Shown here: piece after piece, positions 1 to 8,243 of the stretch
Numbering within the stretch: position 1 is the stretch's first letter
Layout of the letters: the number at the start of each line of letters is the position of its first letter
Source: Streptomyces sp. NBC_00078
Lineage (GTDB): Bacteria; Actinomycetota; Actinomycetes; Streptomycetales; Streptomycetaceae
Length of the DNA: 64,000 nt
Assembly (NCBI RefSeq): GCF_026343335.1
Contig: NZ_JAPELX010000001.1
Span: forward strand, 496,001-560,000
Reading direction: 5' to 3'
Translations under genes and position numbers: made by a program
The notes under the pieces: generated by a model
The model's input: only the letters and a program-made list of their open reading frames with translations
The model's database searches: none
What the model was told of the DNA's origin: nothing

Positions 1-971
1 TGGCGCAAATCGGATACACGATGATGACCGAGCAGGCCGGCCCCCGTGAGCTGGTCGACCATGTGGTGCGGGCCGAGGAGGCGGGCTTCGACTTCTCGGT
101 GACTTCGGACCACTACTTTCCGTGGCTGCGCCCACAGGGTCACTCGCCGTACGCGTGGAGCGTGCTGGGCGCGGCGGCACAGGCGACCTCGCGCATTCCG
201 CTGATGACCTACGTGACCTGTCCGACCGTCCGCTACCACCCGGCGGTCGTCGCACAGAAGGCGGCGACGGTGCAGCTGCTGTCCGAGGGGCGGTTCCGGC
301 TCGGGCTCGGCTCCGGCGAGAACCTCAACGAGCATGTGGTGGGCGGTGGTTGGCCGGCGGCCGACGTACGTCACGAGATGCTTGAGGAGGCGGTGGAGAT
401 CATCCGGGCGCTGTTCGAGGGCGGCCATGTCAACCGTCGCGGCACGCACTTCGACGTGGAGTCGGCCCGGCTGTGGGACCTACCGGACCAGCCGCCGCCC
501 ATCGGCATCGCCGTCTCCGGCGAGCAGTCCTGCGCGCTCGCGGGCAGGCTGGCCGATCTGGTCATCGCCACGGAGCCCGAGGCCGGGCTGCTGAAGGCGT
601 TCGACCGGCACGGCGGCGAGGGCAAGCCGCGCGTGGGCCAGCTGCCGGTCTGCTACGACCCGGACCGGGACACGGCCGTGCGGCGCGCGCACGACCAGTT
701 CCGCTGGTTCGGCAACGGCTGGAAGGTCAACTCCGAGCTGCCGCACCCCGATTCGTTCCAGTCGGCGACCCAGTTCGTCACTCCCGACGACGTGGCGGCG
801 TCGATCCCCTGCGGCGACGACCCCGAGGACTTCGTCGAGGCCGTGCGCCCCTACGCGGATGCGGGATTCGGCGAGATCGCCCTCGTGCAGATCGGCGGCG
901 AGTCACAACCCGCGTATCTGGACTGGGCGGAGAAGACGCTGCTGCCGGCACTGCGGGACGCCTTCGGCTGA
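1..971 (+). CDS. F420-dependent LLM-class oxidoreductase, 5' end just outside window
   Basis: The reading frame is open from base 3 and the codon before it ends in TG at bases 1-2, so the true start (ATG or GTG) has its first base just left of the window; the internal ATG at 21 is not needed. The product (about 322 aa) has the start MAQIGYTMMTEQAGP-like, the SDHYFPW segment and the RFRLGLGSGENLNEHV segment of the TIGR03557-type luciferase-like F420 oxidoreductases. These are TIM-barrel enzymes using reduced F420 on unknown substrates in the cytosol. No neighbour explains the substrate. Family call is firm, substrate unknown. Confidence 0.88.
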   Translation, partial: AQIGYTMMTEQAGPRELVDHVVRAEEAGFDFSVTSDHYFPWLRPQGHSPYAWSVLGAAAQATSRIPLMTYVTCPTVRYHPAVVAQKAATVQLLSEGRFRLGLGSGENLNEHVVGGGWPAADVRHEMLEEAVEIIRALFEGGHVNRRGTHFDVESARLWDLPDQPPPIGIAVSGEQSCALAGRLADLVIATEPEAGLLKAFDRHGGEGKPRVGQLPVCYDPDRDTAVRRAHDQFRWFGNGWKVNSELPHPDSFQSATQFVTPDDVAASIPCGDDPEDFVEAVRPYADAGFGEIALVQIGGESQPAYLDWAEKTLLPALRDAFG

Positions 972-1068
972 GGCCGTCGACGCCGGCGACCGAGGCCCGT
1001 CAAAGGGTGCAATAGGCTGCCGGTCTGCACCTCCGCAGTCCGACCAGCTTTGCACAGGAGAGTCATCG

Positions 1069-2085
1069 GTGACACTGGCGATCGACCCGTCCGAGACGTC
1101 CCCCGCGCCGCTGTCCGACCTCGTGGCGCGCGACGCGCGTGAGTTCGGCGTCTACGCGCGCACCGGAGGCTGGGCCTTCGGCCTGATGGTGGCCCGCAGC
1201 GTACGGCCCGGCGGTCAGGGCTCGGAGGAGACGCCGAAGGTGTCCGCGAAGGAGTTCGCGGACCTGGCCGGCTGCTCTCCGGAGCGCGTCATGCGCTACT
1301 ACAAGGCCTGGGACCGGGCGGCCGACGACGGTCTCGTGCCGCACTTCGAGGCACTGGCGCCGGGCCAGGAGGTGGAACTGCCGGATGCCGACGTGTGGCT
1401 GGGCTACTACGTCTCCCGCAACAGCGCCACCTCCGAGCGCGGCACCGCCATCGCCGAGGCGGCCGAGGCGGAGGGTATCCGGCCCACCAAGGCACTGGAG
1501 GTCGCCGAGAACCCGACCGCGCTGCGGGCCGCGATCCTCGCCGACCCCTCCACCGCCCGCGCGGCGCGCCAGGCACTCCTCGACCGGGTCCGTGAAGACC
1601 CGGATCTGCAGGCCGAGTTGGCCCGGGACGTCGTCCGCACGGACGACCTGAAGAAGGCCGTCGCCAGCGAGAGCAGGTCGGCCGACCGGATCGGTTACGT
1701 GCGCCAGATCGCCGAGTCGGGCCAGGTCAGGACTCCGGCGGGGCAGACCATCGACGCGCCGGTCGACCTGCGCCAGGAGGCCGAGCGGCACCTGTCGCTG
1801 ATTGACGAGCTCGAAGACGACGAGGACACCGGCGAGTGGGCCACCGAGGCCTACGACTCCCTGAAGTCCCTCGTCGCCGAGACGGTGGAGGCCGATCCCG
1901 AACTGCGCGTCCAGGAACGGCGGACGAAGTTCTACGGCAGCCTGCAGAAGGCGACGAAGGCGTTCGAGGAGTTGACCTTCGACGATGTCCAGGAGTTCGT
2001 CGAGGACGACATGGTCCAGCGGCTGGAGGAACTTCAGCAGGCCATCGCCACATGTCTGACCGCGCTGCGCGGGGCCAAGGGCTGA
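1069..2085 (+). CDS. Conserved hypothetical protein, 338 aa, acidic and helical
   Basis: I chose the GTG at 1069 because CAGGAG lies at 1055-1060; a longer frame upstream runs into the previous gene. I do not recognise a named family. Residues about 50-90 contain a short helix-turn-helix-like stretch (FADLAGCSPERVMRYYKAWD) that resembles the DNA-binding part of small regulators, and the C-terminal two thirds is rich in Glu/Asp and predicted alpha-helical, with repeated EAVE/LEEL heptad-like runs. No signal peptide or membrane segment is seen. It stands alone between the oxidoreductase and a membrane-protein gene. A DNA- or protein-binding role is only a guess. Confidence 0.75.
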   Translation: MTLAIDPSETSPAPLSDLVARDAREFGVYARTGGWAFGLMVARSVRPGGQGSEETPKVSAKEFADLAGCSPERVMRYYKAWDRAADDGLVPHFEALAPGQEVELPDADVWLGYYVSRNSATSERGTAIAEAAEAEGIRPTKALEVAENPTALRAAILADPSTARAARQALLDRVREDPDLQAELARDVVRTDDLKKAVASESRSADRIGYVRQIAESGQVRTPAGQTIDAPVDLRQEAERHLSLIDELEDDEDTGEWATEAYDSLKSLVAETVEADPELRVQERRTKFYGSLQKATKAFEELTFDDVQEFVEDDMVQRLEELQQAIATCLTALRGAKG

Positions 2086-2145
2086 GGGTCCCCACGGGCG
2101 GCGCTGAGTAGCCGTACTCATGCCGCCGTCCACCCGCCCGGCCAG

Positions 2146-2177
2146 CATGGGGGCTCCTACCAGAAGGAGCCCCCATG
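2146..2177 (+). promoter_or_regulatory. Perfect 12-bp hairpin sequestering RBS and start codon
   Basis: CATGGGGGCTCC (2146-2157) pairs perfectly with GGAGCCCCCATG (2166-2177) around an 8-nt loop. The right arm contains the GGAG of the ribosome site and the ATG (2175) of the following gene, so the folded mRNA would hide both. It could act as a translational switch. It is not followed by a T-run, so a terminator role for the upstream gene is less likely but possible. Confidence 0.6.
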
Positions 2178-2882
2178 ACTGCTGTTGTGCACTCGGCCGT
2201 CCCGCGACGGCAGCTGCCGGCCGCCCTCGCCGTCGTCGTGGTCGCCGGGCTGGCGGTGTCGGCCTGGGCCCCGCACGATCGCACGACCTGGTTCCTGGAG
2301 ACGGTGTGGGTGCTGGTGGGGCTGCCGCTGGTGTTGCTCACCCGGCGGCGCTTCCCGATGACGAACCTGCTGTGCTGTCTGCTGGCCGTGCACGCGCTCG
2401 TCCTGGCGGTGGGCGGCCACTACACCTACGCGCAGGTGCCCCTGGGCGACTGGGTGCGGGACACGTTCGGCCTGGACCGCAATCCGTACGACCGCTTCGG
2501 GCATCTCATGCAGGGTTTCGTCCCGGCGGTGCTGGTGCGGGAACTGCTCAGCCGCACTTCACCGCTGCGGGGCAGTCGCTGGCTGGGTCCGCTGACGGTG
2601 TGCGCGTGCCTCGCCTTCTCGGCCGTCTTCGAGATGCTGGAGTGGCTGGCCGCGGTGATCGGCGGGCATTCCGCGGACGCGTTCCTGGCCACTCAGGGCG
2701 ATGTGTGGGACACGCAGTGGGACATGTTCTGCGCGCTGATCGGTGCCACGGTCTCGGTGCTGGTGCTCTCCCGGCTGCACGACCGGCAGCTCCACGCCCT
2801 GGGCCTCATTCCGTGTGGCGGTGCAGCGTCCACAGCGGCACCACGACCCAGCACAGCAGGTACCACGCGACGACTCCCGTGA
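2175..2882 (+). CDS. DUF2238 (YjdF-type) integral membrane protein
   Basis: The 235-aa product has about six hydrophobic spans and the DUF2238 signature: a central NPYDRFGHLMQGF motif, an FEMLEWLAA segment and a DTQWDM motif, as in E. coli YjdF. The biochemical role of this inner-membrane family is unknown. The start at 2175 sits inside a perfect hairpin (2146-2177) that also covers the GGAG. The 3' end overlaps the convergent DUF6328 gene by 77 bp, so the last ~25 residues are read over the other gene's C-terminus; that tail may not be conserved. Confidence 0.85.
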   Translation: MTAVVHSAVPRRQLPAALAVVVVAGLAVSAWAPHDRTTWFLETVWVLVGLPLVLLTRRRFPMTNLLCCLLAVHALVLAVGGHYTYAQVPLGDWVRDTFGLDRNPYDRFGHLMQGFVPAVLVRELLSRTSPLRGSRWLGPLTVCACLAFSAVFEMLEWLAAVIGGHSADAFLATQGDVWDTQWDMFCALIGATVSVLVLSRLHDRQLHALGLIPCGGAASTAAPRPSTAGTTRRLP

Positions 2883-3303
2883 CGATCCAGGGCACGGCCG
2901 CGTTGTGGGTCGCGACCCGAAGGACCAGCAGGAGCGAGGAGGACATGGTGGCGAGCAGGAGCACCAGGCCGGCGAAGGTCATCCGCGAGGCCCATTCGAC
3001 GGCCGCCGTCTTGACCCGCCGCCCGGCCACCACGCGGTGCAGCGAGACCGGCCCGATGAGTGCGCCGGTCGTGGCGGCGCCCAGGACGACCGTGACGATG
3101 TAGATGGTCTTGTCGGTGTCCGACAGCGTGGCGTACTTCTGCTGGAACACGACGGTGAGCAGGAAACCGAACAGGATCTGCACACCGGTCTGGGCGACCC
3201 TGACCTCCTGGATCAGGTCGCTCCACTTCCGGTCGGCTCTCTCCTCCTTGGTCTCGTTGCGCCCCCACTCGTTCAGGTCTCCACCGCTTTTCGTGGCCGG
3301 CAC
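2806..3303 (-). CDS. DUF6328 family four-helix membrane protein
   Basis: The frame extends upstream to 3462, but the GTG at 3303 is preceded at 4 nt by GGGAGG (3305-3313 complement), and the extra N-terminus has no family character, so I start there: 165 aa. After a charged N-terminus (ETKEERADRKWSDLIQE) come four membrane spans, including GVQILFGFLLTVVFQ and a VSLHRVVAGRR loop, typical of the actinobacterial DUF6328 proteins. Function is unknown. It is convergent with, and overlaps, the DUF2238 gene. Confidence 0.82.
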   Translation of the reverse strand: MPATKSGGDLNEWGRNETKEERADRKWSDLIQEVRVAQTGVQILFGFLLTVVFQQKYATLSDTDKTIYIVTVVLGAATTGALIGPVSLHRVVAGRRVKTAAVEWASRMTFAGLVLLLATMSSSLLLVLRVATHNAAVPWIVTGVVAWYLLCWVVVPLWTLHRHTE

Positions 3304-3464
3304 GCTTCCTCCCGGCTCCGTTGCCCCGGATGTCTTCCCTGCCCGGGTTCCCTGTTCGCGCACGATTGACCGCGCCGCGCGGGAATCGGGAACCGTTTGG
3401 GCGATCACCAGGCGGTTACCCGGAACGCACGGCGTACGACGATCCCGTGAGGAGTCCGACACCC

Positions 3465-3815
3465 ATGTCCGGCACTGAACTGACGATCACCGTCAGCGGC
3501 GGCACCACCGCTGACGCGCGCGCGGTGGTACGGGCCCTGGAGCCCGCTTTCGGGACGGCGCGGGAGGGGCCGCCCTCCGACGACGGCGTCACGGTCCACA
3601 CAGCGAGGTTCGAGCACGATTCGCCCGCTCCGGCGCCCAGGTCCGGTCCCGCCGTCACCTGCCATCTGTCCGGTGCGGTGACACTCACCGTCCAGGGCTC
3701 GCCGCAGGCGGTGTCGACGGCACGCGAAACGCTCCTCCACACCTTCACGGCCCAGGACCAGGGCTCGGTCTCCGGCGACCAGGAACAGGAGTGGCAACTG
3801 CTCCTGGAGCCGTGA
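3465..3815 (+). CDS. Small hypothetical protein, 116 aa
   Basis: ATG at 3465 follows GTGAGGAG (3447-3454). The product is soluble and alternates beta-strand-like stretches (ELTITVSGG, VTCHLSGAVTLTVQG) with a helix (DARAVVRALE), suggesting a small alpha/beta fold. I do not recognise the family. It lies between a divergent DUF6328 gene and a convergent aldo/keto reductase, with nothing in the context that suggests a role. Codon use is normal for the window, so it is likely a real gene. Confidence 0.7.
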   Translation: MSGTELTITVSGGTTADARAVVRALEPAFGTAREGPPSDDGVTVHTARFEHDSPAPAPRSGPAVTCHLSGAVTLTVQGSPQAVSTARETLLHTFTAQDQGSVSGDQEQEWQLLLEP

Positions 3816-3830
3816 GCGGGTCCTTCGCCG

Positions 3831-4814
3831 CTACCAGCGGGCTTCCACCTGGTCCTTGATCCGGCGGTCGTAGAGGTCCCGGATCGCGGTGAGTGTTGCG
3901 CCGCCGGGCTGCGGGAGCCTGGCCGCGGCCGCGTTGGCGCGGGCCTGCTCGGGCGAGCGGGCGCCGGGGATCACGGTGGTCACTCCCGGCTGCTCGACGA
4001 TCCAGCGCAGGGCGAGCTGGGCCGGGGTGTATCCCTCGGGGGCAAGCGCGGAGAACTCGGCGGCGGCCTCGACACCCGTCGTGTAGTCCACGCCGGAGAA
4101 GGTCTCGCCCACGTCGAAGGCCTCGCCGTGCCGGTTGTAGGTGCGGTGGTCGTTCTCGGGGAAGACGGTGGCCTTGGTGTACTTGCCCGACAGCAGGCCG
4201 GAGGCCAGCGGGACCCGGGCGATGATGCCGACGCCGGCCTCCTGGGCGGCCGGCAGGACCTCGCGCAGCGGCTTCATGCGGAAGGCGTTGAGGATGATCT
4301 GCACGCTCGCCACGTTCGGGCGGGCGATCGCGGTCAGCGCCTCCGCGCAGGTCTCCACGCTGACGCCGTACGCGGCGATGCGCTCCTCCTCGACCAGGAT
4401 GTCGAGGGCGTCGAACACCTCGTCCGAGGAGTAGACGGGCGTGGGCGGGCAGTGCAGCTGTACGAGGTCGATGCGGTCGACGCCGAGGTTGCGCCGCGAG
4501 CGGTCGTTCCAGGCACGGAAGTTGTCGAGGACGTAGTTCTCCGGGATCTGGTCGACGCGGCGGCCCATCTTCGTGGCCACCAGCACATGCAGGTCCGGCC
4601 GGCCGGCGAGGAACGCCGCGATGGTCTGCTCACTGCGCCCGTCGCCGTACACGTCGGCGGTGTCGAAGAAGGTCACCCCCGACTCGGCCGCCGCCTCCAG
4701 CACCGCCAGGGCTTCCTTGTCGTCGACGTCTCCCCAGTCGGCGCCCAGCTGCCACGTCCCGAGACCGACGACGGATGCGTGCTGACCCGACCTACCGAAT
4801 GTGCGCTCGTCCAT
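3831..4814 (-). CDS. Aldo/keto reductase
   Basis: The 327-aa protein is a full-length AKR TIM barrel: GLGTWQLGADWG near the N-terminus, catalytic Asp in TFFDTADVYGDG with Tyr four residues later (D51/Y56 region), catalytic Lys in VATKMGRR, His in DLVQLHCPP, and the C-terminal NADPH-binding VIPGARSPEQARANAAA. It would reduce aldehydes or ketones with NADPH in the cytosol; the substrate cannot be read. The start ATG at 4814 begins MDERTFGRSG. Upstream on the other strand is a broken hydrolase gene, so no operon partner is visible. Confidence 0.92.
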   Translation of the reverse strand: MDERTFGRSGQHASVVGLGTWQLGADWGDVDDKEALAVLEAAAESGVTFFDTADVYGDGRSEQTIAAFLAGRPDLHVLVATKMGRRVDQIPENYVLDNFRAWNDRSRRNLGVDRIDLVQLHCPPTPVYSSDEVFDALDILVEEERIAAYGVSVETCAEALTAIARPNVASVQIILNAFRMKPLREVLPAAQEAGVGIIARVPLASGLLSGKYTKATVFPENDHRTYNRHGEAFDVGETFSGVDYTTGVEAAAEFSALAPEGYTPAQLALRWIVEQPGVTTVIPGARSPEQARANAAAARLPQPGGATLTAIRDLYDRRIKDQVEARW

Positions 4815-4844
4815 GGCGTCAGTCTGGCATCCGTCACGCCCTTA

Positions 4845-5482
4845 CGCGGAACTGACCGTCTGGTCGACGACGTGGAAGCCCTGCGCGAGCACCTGGGGCT
4901 CGACGCGGTGGATCTGCTCGGGCACTCGGCCGGCACCAATCAGGCGGTGCTGTACGCGGTCCGTCACCCGGAGCGCGTCCGCCGGCTCGCGCTGATCACG
5001 CCGAGCGCGACGGCCGTCGGGATCACCGTCCCCGGGGAGGTGCGGCGTGAGACGGCGCTGCTTCGCCGCGACGAACCGTGGTTCGCGGAGGCGTTCGCCG
5101 CGCTGGCGGCGATCACCGCCGGCCGGGCGACGGCCGGCAGCCGGGAGGCCATCGCGCCTTTCCTGTACTGCCGTTGGGAGACGGCGGCCCAGGCACACCA
5201 TGTCGCAGGTGGCGAGCAGCGCAACGAGGAGGCCGCGGCGGTCTTCGGCGCCGAAGAGGCCTTCGACCCGGGAGCCGTCCGTGCGGCACTGGCACGGTTC
5301 GAGGCGCCGGTGTACGTGCTGGCGGGGCAGTTCGATCTCAACTCGCCGCCTGCGGTGACCGAGTTCGCCGGGCTCTTCCCGAGGGCCGAGTTCGTGGTGC
5401 AGCCGGCGCCGGTCACTTTCCGTGGCTCGACGACCCCGGGCGGTTCGTGGCTACGACGGCTGGATTCCTCCGCCTGGAGTGA
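4845..5482 (+). pseudogene. Alpha/beta hydrolase remnant, N-terminally deleted and frameshifted
   Basis: From 4845 the frame reads RGTDRLVDDVEALREHLG, then the nucleophile elbow GHSAG (about 4921), the lid region, and the acid strand VYVLAGQFDLNSP. The part that normally precedes RGT (oxyanion HG region) is absent: only 30 bp separate it from the neighbouring gene's start. At about 5405 one G appears lost: PQP in frame then continues in the next frame as GAGHFPWLDD, the expected catalytic-His segment, ending at TGA 5480-5482. So it is an aminopeptidase/esterase-type alpha/beta hydrolase inactivated by a deletion and a -1 shift. Its 3' end overlaps the convergent TetR gene. Confidence 0.85.
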
Positions 5483-6056
5483 GGTGCGCCTGTACCGCGG
5501 GCGCGCACCGGTCCACGACCTCCTCCAGCGCGGCAGCCCGCACTTGCGTGCCGCGCGCGATGCCGTACATCACGCCCAGGCCGAGCAGGTTGGCGACGGC
5601 CAGCTCCGCCCGCAGGCCCGCGTCGCGGCCGTCGAGGCGCTCGGCGAGGCGGTGGGTCACCTGGGTGCGGAAGTTGGCGCGCAGGATGTCGCCCTGGGCG
5701 CCCTGCAGAGGGGCGAACACGATCCGCAGGACGGGATCGGCACCCTGCTGCGACTGGCTGACCAGCACGTGCCGCACCATGTGCCGGCCGAGCCGGTCCA
5801 GCGGGGCGTCCAGCAGGGCGTCGGCGTCGGTCTCGAAGGACATGACGCGGGCGAAGAGGGTGTCCTTGTTGCCGAAGTACTTCAGGATCAGCGGCGGGCT
5901 CACACCGGCGCGTTCGGCGATGGCCTTGAGCGTGATGTCGGCGTGGGCGTGCCGGGCCAGCAGATGGCGGGCCGCCTTGAGGATGGCCGCCTTGGTCGCC
6001 GCGGCGTCCCTGCGGGCGGGCGCGGAGTCGGTGGGAGGAGTGCTCACGGCACTCAT
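5451..6056 (-). CDS. TetR family transcriptional regulator of the MFS exporter
   Basis: The 201-aa product has an N-terminal HTH: AILKAARHLLARHAHADITLKAIAERAGVSPPLILKYFGNKDTLF (split here: helix 2-3 are ITLKAIAERAGVSPPLI, then YFGNKDTLF, residues about 20-65), followed by an all-alpha ligand-binding domain. The ATG at 6056 overlaps the stop of the upstream MFS gene by 4 nt (ATGA at 6053-6056), so the two are translationally coupled. The tandem palindromes at 7566-7607 in front of the MFS gene are the natural operator. It probably represses the pair until the exporter's substrate binds. Confidence 0.92.
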   Translation of the reverse strand: MSAVSTPPTDSAPARRDAAATKAAILKAARHLLARHAHADITLKAIAERAGVSPPLILKYFGNKDTLFARVMSFETDADALLDAPLDRLGRHMVRHVLVSQSQQGADPVLRIVFAPLQGAQGDILRANFRTQVTHRLAERLDGRDAGLRAELAVANLLGLGVMYGIARGTQVRAAALEEVVDRCAPAVQAHLTPGGGIQPS

Positions 6057-7534
6057 GCTCCCTCCAGGGCCTCGTCGCGGCTGTCCCGGGTGCGGCCGCG
6101 GGCCCGGCGTGTCCCGCCCGTCGGCGGGTCGCCGGGAATCGTCAGGGCCGCGGCGCCGGCCGCCAGGGCGATCACGCCGGCGATCCCGAAGGCGAGCAGA
6201 TAGCCGTGCAGGGTGGGCACGAGGGCCCCGCCGACCAGGCTCGTGTGGTGTACCAGGACGGCGGCCACGGCGGCGCTGGAGACGGCCTGGCCGATCGTGC
6301 GCATCAGGACGTTGACGCCGTTGGCGGAGGCGGTCTGCTCGGCCGGGACGGCGTGCAGGATCAGGGTGGGCAGGGCCGAGTAGGCGAGAGTGGTACCGGT
6401 CGACACCACCGTCGCACCCAGGATGATCATCCACAGGTCGCGGCTGTCGGCGATGCGCACCGCGTAGCCGCAGGCGATCACCGCGGCCCCGAGGGCGAGC
6501 GTGATCCGCGGGCCGCGGGACGCGGAGATCCGGGCCGAGAGGGGCGAGAACACCAGCATGGTGACGCCGCCGGGCAGCAGGCACAGGCCGGTCTCCACGA
6601 TCGAAAGGCCGAGCCCGTACCCGGTGGCCTTCGGCGCCTGCACGAGCTGGGCCGTCACCAGGGAGTTGGCGTAGAAGGCGAACCCGGTGAGCAGTGCCGC
6701 CACGTGGGACAGGCCGACGCGGGGCCGTGCGACCAGCCGCAGGTCGACCAGCGGCCGTTCGGTGCGCAGTTGCTGCCACCACCACAGCGCCATGACGACG
6801 CCGGAGGCGGCGAACAGTCCCAGGACCCGCGGGCTCCCCCAGCCCCACTGGCCGCCCTGCGACACCCCGAGCAGGAGGCACACCAGTCCGGCGGCCAGCG
6901 CCAGCGCGCCCACCACGTCGAACCGGCCCGGCTCGCGCACCGGCGACTCCTTGACCACCCACCACACGGCCGTCACGCCGAGCGCACCGAGGCCGCTGGT
7001 CAGCCAGAACATGGTGTGCCAGTCGGCGTACTGCACGACCAGGGCGGCCAGCGGCAGGCCCAGGGCGGCGCCGATGCCGACGGTGGAGCTCATCAGGGCG
7101 ACCGCGGAGCCCCGGCGTTCCGGGGGCAGTTCGTCGCGCAGGATGCTGATCGACAACGGCACCACGGCGGCGGCGGCGCCCTGCAACGCGCGGGCCGTGA
7201 TGAGTACGACGATGTCGGACGACAGGGCGCACATCACCGAGCCGGCGGTCATCAGGACGAGGGCCGCCGTCAGCACCCTGCGCTTGCCGTACATGTCGCC
7301 GGCCCGGCCCAGCACGGGGGTGAGCACCGCACCCGACAGCAGGGTCGCCGTGACCATCCAGGACACCGCGCCGGGCGAGGAGTTGGTCAGCCGGGGCAGG
7401 TCGGGCAGGAGCGGTACGACGACGGTCTGCATGACGGCCATGAGGATGCCGCCGAACGCCAGCACCGGAATGGCGAGCCGGTCGCGCAGGCCTCCCGCTT
7501 CCGGGGTGCGGGGTATCGGGCCCGGCTGGTCCAT
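6053..7534 (-). CDS. MFS drug-resistance transporter (EmrB/QacA type)
   Basis: I start at ATG 7534 (MDQPGPIPRTPEAGG), with GGAG 5 nt upstream; longer frames run through the operator. The 493-aa protein has about 14 hydrophobic spans, motif A-like GRAGDMYGKRRVL in the loop after helix 2, and motif C-like GIGAALGLPLAALV in helix 5, as in proton-driven multidrug exporters of the DHA2 group. It is the first gene of a two-gene operon with its TetR regulator. Export substrate unknown. Confidence 0.92.
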   Translation of the reverse strand: MDQPGPIPRTPEAGGLRDRLAIPVLAFGGILMAVMQTVVVPLLPDLPRLTNSSPGAVSWMVTATLLSGAVLTPVLGRAGDMYGKRRVLTAALVLMTAGSVMCALSSDIVVLITARALQGAAAAVVPLSISILRDELPPERRGSAVALMSSTVGIGAALGLPLAALVVQYADWHTMFWLTSGLGALGVTAVWWVVKESPVREPGRFDVVGALALAAGLVCLLLGVSQGGQWGWGSPRVLGLFAASGVVMALWWWQQLRTERPLVDLRLVARPRVGLSHVAALLTGFAFYANSLVTAQLVQAPKATGYGLGLSIVETGLCLLPGGVTMLVFSPLSARISASRGPRITLALGAAVIACGYAVRIADSRDLWMIILGATVVSTGTTLAYSALPTLILHAVPAEQTASANGVNVLMRTIGQAVSSAAVAAVLVHHTSLVGGALVPTLHGYLLAFGIAGVIALAAGAAALTIPGDPPTGGTRRARGRTRDSRDEALEGA

Positions 7535-7565
7535 CGGCACTCCATCGGCGGCGCGGAAAGAAACG

Positions 7566-7607
7566 GGTGAATGGCTATTCACCTTAGCCGGTGAATGGCC
7601 ATTCACC
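7566..7607. promoter_or_regulatory. Tandem TetR operator palindromes
   Basis: Two 18-bp inverted repeats lie 24 bp apart (centre to centre): GGTGAATGGCTATTCACC at 7566-7583 (one mismatched inner pair) and GGTGAATGGCCATTCACC at 7590-7607 (perfect). They sit 32-73 bp upstream of the MFS start, where a repressor would block the promoter. The conserved core is GTGAAT-N4-ATTCAC. The site also lies upstream of the divergent SRPBCC gene, which might share control. Confidence 0.8.
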
Positions 7608-7728
7608 CAAGAGCGGACCGGACGCGGAGGGCGGCGCGCGCTGGGGCGGGGCGGGTGCGAGGGTGGTTTGCCCCGCAGGTCACGGGTACCCGCGCCGGAC
7701 GCAACCGATGAGAAGGAGGGGTTCGCCC

Positions 7729-8181
7729 GTGTCGCAGGTCGAGGAATCCATCGAGGTCGGCGTCCCGGTGCACACCGCGTACAACCAGTGGACTCAGTTC
7801 GAGACGTTCCCCGAGTTCATGAACGGCGTCGACCGCATCGAACAGCACACCGACACGCTCACCCACTGGGTGACCAGCGTGAATGGCGTGCACCGCGAGT
7901 TCGACGCGGAGATCACCGAGCAGATCCCGGACGAGCGGGTCGCCTGGACGACGGTCGCGGGCCAGGCCCGGCAGGCCGGAGCGGTGACGTTCCACCGTCT
8001 CGACGACAGCCACACCAAGGTCATGCTGCAGATGGACTTCCATCCGGACAGCATCACCGAGCAGGTCGGCGACAAGCTCGGGTTCGTGAAGCGGCAGACC
8101 AAGGGCGACCTGGAGCGCTTCAAGAAGTTCATCGAGGAGCGCGGCCAGGAGTCCGGGGAGTGGCGCGGCGTGATCGTCTGA
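7729..8181 (+). CDS. SRPBCC family protein (polyketide cyclase/dehydrase-like)
   Basis: GTG at 7729 is chosen for the strong AGAAGGAGGG at 7711-7720; the 150-aa product then starts VSQVEESIEVGVPVHTAYNQWTQFE-like (first strand and helix), with the FPEFMNGVDRIEQ and FDAEITEQIPDERVAW segments typical of the SCO-type cyclase/dehydrase START-like proteins, ending in a charged helix. These bind hydrophobic ligands in a helix-grip cavity, ligand unknown. It is divergent from the TetR-controlled MFS gene. Confidence 0.88.
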   Translation: MSQVEESIEVGVPVHTAYNQWTQFETFPEFMNGVDRIEQHTDTLTHWVTSVNGVHREFDAEITEQIPDERVAWTTVAGQARQAGAVTFHRLDDSHTKVMLQMDFHPDSITEQVGDKLGFVKRQTKGDLERFKKFIEERGQESGEWRGVIV

Positions 8182-8217
8182 CCGACGCCGCACCCGACCG
8201 GCACCCTCGCGGAGTGC

Positions 8218-8243
8218 GGCGGAGGCCCTAACCGGCCTCCGCC
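8218..8243. terminator. Bidirectional hairpin terminator
   Basis: GGCGGAGGCC (8218-8227), loop CTAACC, GGCCTCCGCC (8234-8243): a perfect 10-bp stem between the convergent SRPBCC and RNase H genes. The TAG stop of the RNase H gene (8228-8230) lies in the loop. Confidence 0.7.

Noticed and set aside
1063..2148. 361-aa minus-strand open frame
   Set aside because: Antisense to the 1069-2085 gene; Gly/Arg/Leu-rich with no domain and no ribosome site. A GC-bias shadow.
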